Assembly (NCBI GenBank): GCA_020849105.1 | Contig: JADLGW010000030.1 | Coordinates: 98,287 to 162,286, forward strand | DNA length: 64,000 nt | Reading direction: 5' to 3' | From: Phycisphaerales bacterium | Lineage (GTDB): Bacteria; Planctomycetota; Phycisphaerae; Phycisphaerales; UBA1924 | Shown here: piece after piece, positions 42,452-49,535 of the stretch | How positions within the stretch are numbered: the stretch's first letter is position 1 | Layout of the letters: every line of letters begins with the position of its first letter | Notes under the pieces: model-generated | Told to the model about the DNA's origin: nothing | What the model saw: the letters and a program-made list of their open reading frames with translations, nothing else | Database searches by the model: none | Translations under genes and position numbers: made by a program

Positions 42452-43795
42452 CTACGACACGCGGAGGAGGAGCCAGGTCTTCTTGCCGCGGCGGAGGGCG
42501 ATGACGCTGCCCTTCAGGAGGTCGCGCGGCGTGAGGCGGTAGTCGGGAGTGACCTTCTCGCCATTCACGCTGACGGCGCCGGCGGCGAGGTGCTCGCGGG
42601 CCTCGCGCTTCGAGGCGGCGAGCGGTGGGGTCGCGACGGCGTCGAGGACGGGCAGGCCGTCGCCGTCGAGGCGTGCGCGCTCGAGCGGGGCGTTGGGAAC
42701 GTCCTTCATCGAGGCAACGAGCGCCTCGAACTTGTCGCGGCTTCCCCCTCCGCCGAAGAGGGCCTTGCCCGCGGCCTCGGCCTTCTCCGCCTCGGCGCGG
42801 CCGTGGAGCAGCGCGGTGGCTTCGCGGGCCAGTTCGCGTTGGGCCAGACGTTTCGCCGGGTCCTTCTTATGTTGTTCCTCAATCTCCTCGATACGCTCGC
42901 GCGGCAGGAGCGTGAAGATGCGGAGGTAGCGGCCCGCGTCGGCGTCGGAGGCGTTGAGCCAGAACTGGAAGTACTCGTACGGGCTGGTGCGGTGCGGGCT
43001 GAGCCAGATCGCCCCGGACTCGGTCTTGCCGAACTTCCCGCCGTCGGACTTTGTCACGAGCGGGGCGGTGAGACCGAAGGCCGGCTGTTCCGGGGACTCA
43101 CGCCGGATCAGGTCGCCGCCGGCGACGATGTTGCCCCACTGGTCCGAGCCGCCCATCTGGAGCGTGACGTTGTGCTCGCGCCAGAGGTGGAGGTAGTCGT
43201 AGGACTGGAGGATCATGTAACTGAACTCGGTGTAACTGATGCCCTGGTCGCGAGCCGTGAGGCGTTCGCGGACCGAGTCCTTCTGGATCATCATGTTGAC
43301 GGAGAAGTGCTTGCCGACGTCGCGGAGGACCTGGAGGTAGGAGAGCGGGCCGAGCCAATCGAGGTTGTTGACAATCGTGAAACTCTCGGAACCGGCGCGG
43401 AGCGCCGGGCCACCCGAAGAACCGCCACGGAGTGGCGGGGTACCCAGATCCGCATTCGTGAAGACGCGCTCGAAGATCGGGCGCTGGGCGTCCACGTTCG
43501 CGCGGACCTGTTCCTCCGTCATCAGCGTCCGCTCGGCGGACTTGCCGCTGGGATCGCCGATCAGGCCCGTCCCGCCGCCCATCACGACCACCGGGTGGTG
43601 CCCGGCCCGGGCGAAGTGGACGAGCATCATGATCGGCACAAGGTTGCCGATGGTCAGCGAGTCGGAGGTCGGATCGAAGCCGGCGTAGGCGCGGCGGGGG
43701 TGCTTCACCGGGTCGGCAAGGTGAGTGCGCAGGGCGGGCTCGTCCGTGCACTGCGCGAACAGGTTCCGCCACTGGAGTTCCTTGATGAAATCCAT
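42452..43795 (-). CDS. tyrS: Tyrosyl-tRNA synthetase with an in-frame palindromic insertion
   Basis: Class I synthetase charging tRNA-Tyr. The HIGH-type motif is PTSDSLTIGN, the KMSKS-type motif is KFGKTESGAIWLS, the tyrosine site shows MGGSDQWGNI, and a C-terminal S4 domain (VSVNGEKVTPDYRL) is present. Length 447 is slightly above normal. An additional stretch LGTPPLRGGSSGGPALRAG separates VFTNAD from VNNLDWLG in the catalytic domain, encoded by two adjacent hairpin elements (43392-43446) of which one is repeated in the intergenic gap upstream. ATG 43795 lies 7 nt after a TATCCT box, so the mRNA is probably leaderless; longer in-frame extensions upstream run through a repeat and are not supported. 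Confidence 0.95.
   Translation of the reverse strand: MDFIKELQWRNLFAQCTDEPALRTHLADPVKHPRRAYAGFDPTSDSLTIGNLVPIMMLVHFARAGHHPVVVMGGGTGLIGDPSGKSAERTLMTEEQVRANVDAQRPIFERVFTNADLGTPPLRGGSSGGPALRAGSESFTIVNNLDWLGPLSYLQVLRDVGKHFSVNMMIQKDSVRERLTARDQGISYTEFSYMILQSYDYLHLWREHNVTLQMGGSDQWGNIVAGGDLIRRESPEQPAFGLTAPLVTKSDGGKFGKTESGAIWLSPHRTSPYEYFQFWLNASDADAGRYLRIFTLLPRERIEEIEEQHKKDPAKRLAQRELAREATALLHGRAEAEKAEAAGKALFGGGGSRDKFEALVASMKDVPNAPLERARLDGDGLPVLDAVATPPLAASKREAREHLAAGAVSVNGEKVTPDYRLTPRDLLKGSVIALRRGKKTWLLLRVS
43392..43446. repeat. Hairpin element II pair inside tyrS
   Basis: Two adjacent hairpins with a GGA loop: CCGGCGC-GGA-GCGCCGG (43392-43408) and CGCCAC-GGA-GTGGCG (43423-43437). The part 43416-43446 is identical over 31 nt to 43866-43896. 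Both hairpins are read in frame by tyrS. Confidence 0.9.
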
Positions 43796-43802
43796 TGGCG
43801 TG

Positions 43803-43808
43803 AGGATA
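43803..43808 (-). promoter_or_regulatory. Leaderless -10 box of tyrS
   Basis: TATCCT on the minus strand ends 7 nt before the ATG of tyrS (spacer CACGCCA). Confidence 0.5.
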
Positions 43809-43865
43809 CGGGGAGTCGTGGATGGGAAGAAGGGCATCGAGGCGGGAGGTTCCGAGGCATGAGGT

Positions 43866-43896
43866 GAAGAACCGCCACGGAGTGGCGGGGTACCCA
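43866..43896. repeat. Hairpin element II, intergenic copy
   Basis: 31 nt identical to 43416-43446 inside tyrS, including the CGCCAC-GGA-GTGGCG hairpin. Located between divergent tyrS and nuoA, ending 7 nt before the nuoA -10 box. Confidence 0.9.
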
Positions 43897-43903
43897 AGAC
43901 CGC

Positions 43904-43909
43904 TATCAT
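43904..43909 (+). promoter_or_regulatory. Leaderless -10 box of nuoA
   Basis: TATCAT ends 7 nt before ATG 43917 with spacer CCGCCCC, the same spacer as at the moxR-like gene. Confidence 0.5.
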
Positions 43910-43916
43910 CCGCCCC

Positions 43917-44294
43917 ATGCTCGCGACGTACCTGCCGGTCCTGCTGATCCTGCTGATGACCATCACGTTCGCAACGGCGAACCTGGTGATCACGCGCCTG
44001 CTGGGGCCGTCGCGGGCCGGCGGGTCGGTCAAGAGCATGACGTACGAGTCCGGCATGAACCCGGTGGGCACGGCCCGCAAGCGGTTCAACGTCCGGTTCT
44101 ACCTGATCGCCGTCGTGTTCCTGGTCTTCGACGTCGAGATCATCTTCCTGTATCCCTGGGCCACCACGTTCGCCAACCTGGAACCGGGGTCGCAGGACTC
44201 GGCGATCTGGCTGGGGCGGATCATGTTCTTCCTGGCGACGACCGTCGTGGCGTACCTGTACGGGTGGCGCAAGGGCGTGTTCAAGTTTGACTAG
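43917..44294 (+). CDS. nuoA: NADH-quinone oxidoreductase subunit A
   Basis: Small membrane subunit of respiratory complex I. Three membrane helices are present (residues about 5-30, 60-80, 95-118); the conserved loop is SMTYESGMNPVGTARKRFNVRFY and the second helix LIAVVFLVFDVEIIFLYPWA with its acidic residues is intact. The Cys common in the loop of other NuoA proteins (YECG) is Ser here (YESG). Length 125 is normal. No other nuo gene is adjacent; a DUF2752 gene follows after 4 nt. Confidence 0.93.
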   Translation: MLATYLPVLLILLMTITFATANLVITRLLGPSRAGGSVKSMTYESGMNPVGTARKRFNVRFYLIAVVFLVFDVEIIFLYPWATTFANLEPGSQDSAIWLGRIMFFLATTVVAYLYGWRKGVFKFD

Positions 44295-44298
44295 GGCC

Positions 44299-44775
44299 AT
44301 GAGCAACGCGCGATGGGCAATGGCGGGCACGCCGCGGCCCGTTTCGCGGGTGGTGCGCGTCGGGCTCGGCCACCGGTTGCTGGCCGGGCTGGCGGCGGCG
44401 TTCTGCCTGTCCACTCTGCTGCTGGCGGCCCGCCTCTCGCCCGATCCCGCCGGGCATGGGACGCATGTGGAACTCGGGCTGCCGGCGTGCGGATGGGCCG
44501 TGACTTTGCATCGGCCGTGCCCAACCTGCGGGATGACCACGGCCTTCGCGTACGCCGCGCACGGGCGCTTCTGGGCGGCCGTCAGGGCCCAACCGTTCGG
44601 CTTCCTGCTCTGCCTGGGGACGGCGGTGATGCTCTGGGGGGCGATCCATGTCGCAGCCACGGGCTCGCACCTGGGCGTGCAGGCCGCCCGGCTGCTGACA
44701 CCGCGGGTACTCTGGGTGGCGGCCGCGCTGGCCCTGCTGGCGTGGGGGTACAAGTGGATGACCTGGACCGTGTGA
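44299..44775 (+). CDS. DUF2752 membrane protein
   Basis: Membrane protein with the DUF2752 signature CPTCGMTTAFAYAAHGRF followed by AQPFGFLLCLGTAV. Hydrophobic helices at about residues 25-45, 100-120 and 140-158. Function of the family is unknown; the CPxCG pair suggests metal or redox chemistry at the membrane. ATG 44299 is 4 nt after the nuoA stop, with AGGG ahead. It overlaps or abuts the next gene (a GTGA overlap is possible at 44772), so nuoA, this gene and the two lipoproteins probably form one unit. Confidence 0.82.
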   Translation: MSNARWAMAGTPRPVSRVVRVGLGHRLLAGLAAAFCLSTLLLAARLSPDPAGHGTHVELGLPACGWAVTLHRPCPTCGMTTAFAYAAHGRFWAAVRAQPFGFLLCLGTAVMLWGAIHVAATGSHLGVQAARLLTPRVLWVAAALALLAWGYKWMTWTV

Positions 44776-44783
44776 GCGCCACG

Positions 44784-45455
44784 ATGCCTGTCCGACCGCG
44801 ACAATCCGTGTGCCGCCTGCTGGCCGCCGCGGCGTGCGCCGCGGGCCTGGCCGCGATCCCCGGGTGCCAGATCTTCGGATTCGCCGCGGCGGGGATCGAG
44901 AACTACAAGCGTTCGCGCCCGGTGGATGTCGCGGCGGAGTACACGGGGCTTGAAGGGCACACGTTCGCCGTGGTTGTGGCCTCGGACCGGATCATCCAGT
45001 CCGACCACCCGGGCGTGACCGACGAACTGACGAAGCGGATCACGGAGCGTCTGGAGAAGGAGTCCGGCGCCGCGGGGCGCGTACCCGCCGAGAAGTGCCT
45101 GCGGTACCTGTACGACCACCCGTCCTGGGTTGCCAAGCCGCGGGGCGAACTCGCCCGTGAACTGGGCGTGGACCGGCTGATCCTGATCGAACTGATCGAA
45201 TACCAGGTGAGCGACCCCGGGAACCAGTACGTCTGGAACGGAGTGGCCGCGGGCAACGTCGGGGTGATCGAGGCGGAGAGCCCGGATGAGTTCGCGTACC
45301 AGAAGGCGCTGCGGGTGATGTTCCCGGACGACAGCGGGCACGGCCCCGGCGACATGAGCCAGGTGGCGGTCTCGTCGGTGCTGATCGCCCGGTTCACGGA
45401 CCGGGCGTCGTGGCTCTTCTACACGCACAAGGAGACGGGGGAGTTGAAGTATTGA
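44784..45455 (+). CDS. Lipoprotein, hypothetical, 223 aa
   Basis: Signal peptide with lipobox (LLAAAACAAGLAAIPGC) then a soluble domain of about 195 residues, with ASDRIIQSDHPGVTDELTKR and ELGVDRLILIELIEYQ; the latter resembles strands of lipoproteins that assemble in the periplasm or outer membrane. No family recognised. ATG 44784 is used here; a GTG at 44772 overlapping the upstream stop would add four residues. The downstream lipoprotein shows a similar order of motifs (a DD/SD-type early strand and GxxVGA/GVDRL before a hydrophobic strand), hinting at a paralogous or partner pair. Confidence 0.75.
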   Translation: MPVRPRQSVCRLLAAAACAAGLAAIPGCQIFGFAAAGIENYKRSRPVDVAAEYTGLEGHTFAVVVASDRIIQSDHPGVTDELTKRITERLEKESGAAGRVPAEKCLRYLYDHPSWVAKPRGELARELGVDRLILIELIEYQVSDPGNQYVWNGVAAGNVGVIEAESPDEFAYQKALRVMFPDDSGHGPGDMSQVAVSSVLIARFTDRASWLFYTHKETGELKY

Positions 45456-45501
45456 GTCAACGTTCATGTGCGCTCCGCGACTCTTGGCAGGATTGAAGAT
45501 C

Positions 45502-46146
45502 ATGCGTGTGCCGGCGTACATCGTGGCGGCGGTCGTGTGCGGCGCGATGCTCCCGTCGTGCAACATCGTGGGCCCGGCGGTGGCGATCGTGCACGGGCCG
45601 GAGAAAGTGCCCGCCGCGTACGGCCTTGACCCGGCCCTGCCGACCGTGGTCTTTGTGGACGACCTCAACAGCCGCGTCCCGCGCCGGTCGCTCCGGCTTG
45701 TGCTCGCGCAGGCGGTGGAGCAGACGCTGCTCGACCGGGGCGGTGTGAAGGACGTGATCAGCGCCCAATCGGCGCTGTCGGCCTCCAAGGCGGAGAAGGA
45801 CGGCAGGCCGCTGTCGATCGCGGAGATCGGGAAGGCGGTGGGCGCAAGCGTGGTGGTCTACATGACGGTGGACAGTTTCTCCCTGTTCCCGGACGGGCAG
45901 GCGTTCGCGCCCATGTGCCAGGTGCGGGTGAAGGTGATCGACGCGTCCAGCGACAAGCGGGTGTGGCCGGAGGACCGGGCCGGCCACACCGTGGTGACAC
46001 GGGCCGTGATCCGGGGCGAGATTTCCCCCAACGTGAACGACAGGGCGCGGGCCGAGGACGAACTGGCGCGCCAGGCGGGCGTGGACGTGGCGCAGTTGTT
46101 CTTCAAGCACGAGCGCCCGCGCGGCGCCACTGGCAACGAGCCGTAG
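45502..46146 (+). CDS. Lipoprotein, hypothetical, 214 aa
   Basis: Signal peptide and lipobox VVCGAMLPSC, then about 190 soluble residues with VVFVDDLNSRVPRRSLRLVL, EIGKAVGASVVVYMTVDSFSL and VKVIDASSDKRVWPED. The pattern of an N-terminal strand, helix, a GKxVGAxxVxY strand and a VKVxDASxxKxxW strand resembles FlgT/TolB-N-like or LpoB-like folds, a weak inference. ATG 45502 is preferred over 45466 because AGGAT lies ahead and the signal peptide starts there. The next gene begins on its stop codon (TAGTG). Confidence 0.75.
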   Translation: MRVPAYIVAAVVCGAMLPSCNIVGPAVAIVHGPEKVPAAYGLDPALPTVVFVDDLNSRVPRRSLRLVLAQAVEQTLLDRGGVKDVISAQSALSASKAEKDGRPLSIAEIGKAVGASVVVYMTVDSFSLFPDGQAFAPMCQVRVKVIDASSDKRVWPEDRAGHTVVTRAVIRGEISPNVNDRARAEDELARQAGVDVAQLFFKHERPRGATGNEP

Positions 46147-47225
46147 TGCGGGTCCTTCACCTGATCGACGGTCAGCGCGCCGGCGGCCCGGGACGGGACG
46201 AGGGGTTGACGCTCGCGGCCTGCGGGGCCGTGGTGCGGGGTGCTCCCGGCGAGCATGGGGTCATCATCCTGGGCGCCGGGGACCTGGCGTGCGGCGCCGG
46301 GGCCCTGCCGGGCCGCGGCGTCGTGCCCGCGCCGCTCGGCAAGTCGCTGCTGGCGACGCGGGGCCTGCGCCGGGTCCTCCTGGACCGGCAGCCCGAGGTG
46401 GTGCACGCCTGGAGCCTGACGGCGCTGGCCGCGGCTCGGAGGGCCGGCCCCGAGTTCCGGCGCGCGGTGTCCATTGCCGACGGCGCCGCGCCGGTCACGC
46501 CGGGCGTGCGGGCGCTGAACTCGGCCCGGTGCGGGGTGGTCGGTGCGGCGATGCGGCAGGACCTGGTTGCGGCGGGCGCCCGAGCCGAGCGGATCACGGT
46601 GCTGCCCTTTCTCGGTGCCGGGTCCGCGGTATCCCGCACGGAGGTGCGCGACCATCTGGGCCTGGCCCCCGATGACGTCGCCGTTGCGCAGTTGGGCGCC
46701 GGGCCATATGCGGGAGCGACCCGATTCGTGTTCCTTGTGGCCCTCCTGGCAGAGGCCGGGAGCCCGGCGACCGCGCTCGTGAGCGCGGGGGCGCCGGACC
46801 TGGCGCGAGCCATCCGTTTCTATTCCGGTTCCTCCCGCCTCTTCCGCTTGCGGGTTGTGCGCGACGCCGCGGCCGCACTCTCCGCCGCGGACCTGGCCGT
46901 GTATGAGGGCGGCGGGCACGGCCCGATGCACAGCCACCCGGCACGGCCCGGCGCCGCGGCGCCTCATGTGGCCCGGGCGCTGGCTCTGGGCGTCCCGGTC
47001 GTCGCGCCCGCCTGGGCGGGCCGGGACCTCGGCCTGCCGTCCGAAATACAGGCGGGATGCCTGGGTCAGAATGCCCTGCCGACCGAACTTGCGCGGGTGG
47101 CGCTCCCGCTGGTGCGCGACGACCGGGTCCGAGCCCGCTGGGCGGAGGCCGCGAGGGCGTGGGCCGCGCGGGCGTGCGACGATGCCCGCTTCGCGGCGGC
47201 CGTCAGCGGGCTGTGGCAACCCTGA
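46146..47225 (+). CDS. Glycosyltransferase-like protein (GT-B fold, family 4-like)
   Basis: A 359-residue protein that begins VRVLHLIDGQRAGGPGRDEG, the typical opening of GT-B glycosyltransferases, and has a second Rossmann-like half with LGAGPYAGATRFVFLVALLA and a GVPVVAPAWAGRDLGLP segment near the usual nucleotide-sugar site. The EX7E acidic pair normally seen in family 4 is not evident (a GGGHGPMHSH stretch sits there), so activity may be altered or lost. GTG 46146 overlaps the lipoprotein stop by one base. The donor and acceptor are unknown. Confidence 0.6.
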   Translation: MRVLHLIDGQRAGGPGRDEGLTLAACGAVVRGAPGEHGVIILGAGDLACGAGALPGRGVVPAPLGKSLLATRGLRRVLLDRQPEVVHAWSLTALAAARRAGPEFRRAVSIADGAAPVTPGVRALNSARCGVVGAAMRQDLVAAGARAERITVLPFLGAGSAVSRTEVRDHLGLAPDDVAVAQLGAGPYAGATRFVFLVALLAEAGSPATALVSAGAPDLARAIRFYSGSSRLFRLRVVRDAAAALSAADLAVYEGGGHGPMHSHPARPGAAAPHVARALALGVPVVAPAWAGRDLGLPSEIQAGCLGQNALPTELARVALPLVRDDRVRARWAEAARAWAARACDDARFAAAVSGLWQP

Positions 47226-47365
47226 AGGCGCCGGAGTTATCGAACCTCGGGCGTCACGCCCCGCACAGGCGCTCCGCCGGCGGGTGGATTTTCGCCGCGC
47301 CTGGCACGCCCTTATCGCGGGTGTAGGTTCACAGGGCACGACCGCACAACCGCAGAGAGGGAACC

Positions 47366-47836
47366 ATGAGACTGTACATCGGCGCCGCTGTCGCTCTTGC
47401 CGTGACCGGGTTTTCGGCCCGCGGCCTGCTCAACCACACCATCGACTCGGAACCGGCCGCGGCCGCAGCGCCGGCCCCGCCGGAAGTCACCCGCTACGTC
47501 GAGGCGCTTATCACCCCGACGATCCCTGCCGCCATGACGCTCGAAGGACGGGCTATCAGTCCCACCGGTGCGGTCGCGGACGTGGCCGCCGGCGGCTGGG
47601 TGATCCCCGATCCGGCGCGCAGGCCCGTGCCCGTGAAAGACAAGCGGGCTGTCCGCCGCGGGCCGCAGGTCAGCAGCGCAACGTCGCCCACCGGGGCCCG
47701 GAGTTCGCGGCGCGTCAGCGAAGTCGGGCGCATCAAGGACTCGTTCCGCCTCGCGCTCGATAAGCAGGACTGGCGCCGCGGGGCGCGGTCCCTCAATCCC
47801 TTCCGCGATGACTCGAGGTACCGCTCCCGCCGGTAG
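47366..47836 (+). CDS. Secreted hypothetical protein, 156 aa
   Basis: Signal peptide (MRLYIGAAVALAVTGFSARG) followed by an Ala/Pro-rich then strongly basic sequence (RRGPQVSSATSPTGARSSRR and a C-terminal SRYRSRR). No conserved domain recognised; low complexity suggests a disordered exported or periplasmic protein. ATG 47366 has GAGAGGGA just upstream. In the 140-nt gap before it TGGCACGCCCTTATC (about 47301-47315) resembles half of a sigma-54 site only. Confidence 0.6.
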   Translation: MRLYIGAAVALAVTGFSARGLLNHTIDSEPAAAAAPAPPEVTRYVEALITPTIPAAMTLEGRAISPTGAVADVAAGGWVIPDPARRPVPVKDKRAVRRGPQVSSATSPTGARSSRRVSEVGRIKDSFRLALDKQDWRRGARSLNPFRDDSRYRSRR

Positions 47837-47880
47837 TTGTTCGCGGCAGGGGCGCGTGGTGCGCCGTCATGTGCAGCAAC

Positions 47881-47911
47881 AAAAAGCACCGGTCGCAGCC
47901 GCGCCCGGTGC
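47881..47911 (-). terminator. Rho-independent terminator after the sigma/anti-sigma operon
   Basis: On the minus strand GCACCGG and CCGGTGC form a stem around a 12-nt loop, followed by TTTTTG. It lies 27 nt past the stop of the anti-sigma gene. Confidence 0.85.
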
Positions 47912-47937
47912 AGGGTCGATCCCGTTCAATGCCGCGG

Positions 47938-48726
47938 TTACGCCGCGGGCTTCAGTTCGCCGCGGCTGAGGATCACGGTGCCCGTCCCGGCCTCATCCGG
48001 CCCGACGATGGCGAAGTTCGCGGCCTTGCGGTAGGTGAACTCGATATCCCTGGGCTGGAACAGGCCGTCGGAAGTGATGTCCGCCAGAACCTGCATGTTC
48101 CCATTGCCGTCGATGAGGGCGAGTTTGTAGACCTGCCCCGGCGGCGTCTGGATGTCCTTGCAGAAGAACCGGGCCTTGTCCTTCCAGTCGGGATTGGTGA
48201 AGAACGCGGCCTCGCCCTTGAAACCGGCCTGCGGCCGGAACACCACGCGCTGCGTGTCGGCGTCAAAGAGCACGTCGTTCACGAAGCGTCCGCCGAACTT
48301 CTTGGACAGTTCCGCCAGGATCGTGTCGCCCTGGAGCGAGCGGTTCAGGTCGCGGTACTGAGCCTGCAGGTAGAGCGTCGTGCCCGCCAGGATCGTGGCC
48401 GCCGTCGCCAGCCCGATGGAGACCGCACGCCACACGCGCGACGCCCGCCCGCCGGCCGACAGGTCCGACGGCAGCGCCGCGACGACCTCCGGCTCCGCCA
48501 TGGCGCGGCGCACCGCCTCCAGGACCGCGGCCCGCAGCCCGGCGGGCGGGCTGACTTCGGGCAGCAGCAGGTCGACCCGTGACAGGCGCGTCTGCTCCCG
48601 CCGGACATGGGCCTGCACATGCGGCGCAGCCGTGCTGAGCGCCCGGTCAAACGCCTCGCGCTCGTGCGCGTCCAGCAGGGCCAGCGCGTCCAGGAGCGAC
48701 ATCTCGATAAGTTCTTGCGTGGTCAT
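47938..48726 (-). CDS. Anti-sigma factor, RskA-like
   Basis: Membrane-anchored anti-sigma factor for the ECF sigma encoded just upstream. Residues 1-90 form a helical N-terminal sigma-binding domain (MTTQELIEMSLLDALALLDA); one membrane helix follows (about 107-128, ISIGLATAATILAGTTLYLQ); the C-terminal 130 residues are a periplasmic RskA-like beta domain. No HxxxCxxC zinc motif. Length 262. ATG 48726 overlaps the sigma stop by four bases (ATGA), so both are made in step. By analogy release of sigma would need regulated proteolysis; the signal is unknown. A terminator follows. Confidence 0.88.
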   Translation of the reverse strand: MTTQELIEMSLLDALALLDAHEREAFDRALSTAAPHVQAHVRREQTRLSRVDLLLPEVSPPAGLRAAVLEAVRRAMAEPEVVAALPSDLSAGGRASRVWRAVSIGLATAATILAGTTLYLQAQYRDLNRSLQGDTILAELSKKFGGRFVNDVLFDADTQRVVFRPQAGFKGEAAFFTNPDWKDKARFFCKDIQTPPGQVYKLALIDGNGNMQVLADITSDGLFQPRDIEFTYRKAANFAIVGPDEAGTGTVILSRGELKPAA

Positions 48727-49298
48727 GCGGCGTTCTCGCTCACGTTCTCCCTCAGCCGGACCAGGGCGCGGCTCAGTGCCGACTTGATGGTCCCGATTGG
48801 GGTGTTCAACTCTTCTCCGATCTGGCGCAGCGTCTGGCCCCCCAGGTACGCGCGCGTGACGACTTTTCTCTGCAAGTCCGGCAGGGTCGCGACCCGTGTC
48901 AGCAGGACCTTGAACCGCTCGTCCCGCTCCATGCGCGACATGTCCAGCGGGCGATCCGGCAGCGCCGCGCCGATACCGGCCTCCAGCGACGCGGCCCGCA
49001 CCCGGGTATGCGTCCGGCGCAGTTTGTCCACCAGGTGCCGGCGCGACAGGAGCATGACCCAGGTCACCAGCGCTGCCCGCTTGGGGTCGTAGCGCCCCGC
49101 CGTTCGCCACAGGCGGACGAAGACTTCCTGTACAGCGTCCTCCGCGTCGGCCCGGGTCGGCATGGCCTGGTAGGCCATCCGATAGACCAGCGACCCGAAC
49201 CTGTCGTACATCTGCCCGATCGCCTGCTCGTCGTTGCCGGCGATGCGGCGCATCAGCGCGAGATCGGCGTCGTCCTGTTCCTTGGACCGCTTGTTCAT
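48723..49298 (-). CDS. ECF-type RNA polymerase sigma factor (SigK-like)
   Basis: Sigma factor of 191 residues: region 2 (about 20-90) with AIGQMYDRFGSLVYRMAYQA, DAEDAVQEVFVRLWRTA and SRRHLVDKLRR, and region 4 (about 130-185) with LPDLQRKVVTRAYLGGQTLR and the helix-turn-helix IGEELNTPIGTIKSALSRAL. The composition and linked RskA-like anti-sigma place it near the SigK group (ECF19). ATG 49298 has GAAGG upstream; the AT-rich TATATATT at 49353-49360 may hold its promoter. Target promoters cannot be deduced. Confidence 0.93.
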   Translation of the reverse strand: MNKRSKEQDDADLALMRRIAGNDEQAIGQMYDRFGSLVYRMAYQAMPTRADAEDAVQEVFVRLWRTAGRYDPKRAALVTWVMLLSRRHLVDKLRRTHTRVRAASLEAGIGAALPDRPLDMSRMERDERFKVLLTRVATLPDLQRKVVTRAYLGGQTLRQIGEELNTPIGTIKSALSRALVRLRENVSENAA

Positions 49299-49466
49299 CC
49301 TTCACCCAACCCGGCAGTATTCTCGGGCCCGGCAGGGCCGCACACCCGGTACCCAATATATACGAAGGTCACCGGAGCCGGATGCAGGAAACAGCCCCAG
49401 GCGGCGATCCCACCCCGCCCGTTCTGATAGGGCTATGGACGGTTCCACGATATTGCACAAATCCCC

Positions 49467-49495
49467 TTGTTCCGGGGGAGAGAAACCGGTACCCT
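49467..49495 (+). promoter_or_regulatory. Promoter of prepilin-like copy 6
   Basis: TTGTTC (49467-49472), 17-nt spacer, TACCCT (49490-49495), about 40 nt before the assumed GTG start. One of the few places with a recognisable -35. Confidence 0.45.
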
Positions 49496-49535
49496 TCTCC
49501 GGGCGGATGTATCCGCGCCTCGTGGAGAATGGCTC

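Noticed and set aside
43796..44089. N-terminal extension of tyrS
   Set aside because: The extension would be antisense to nuoA and include the hairpin repeat; the family start MDFIKELQWRN fits ATG 43795 with a -10 box.
47301..47315. Sigma-54-like promoter (TGGCACG...) before the small secreted protein gene
   Set aside because: The -24 half matches but the -12 half (TTGC) does not; single weak match.
49353..49360. Autoregulated ECF promoter of the sigma gene
   Set aside because: TATATATT is present but no ECF-type GGAAC -35 at the right distance could be identified.
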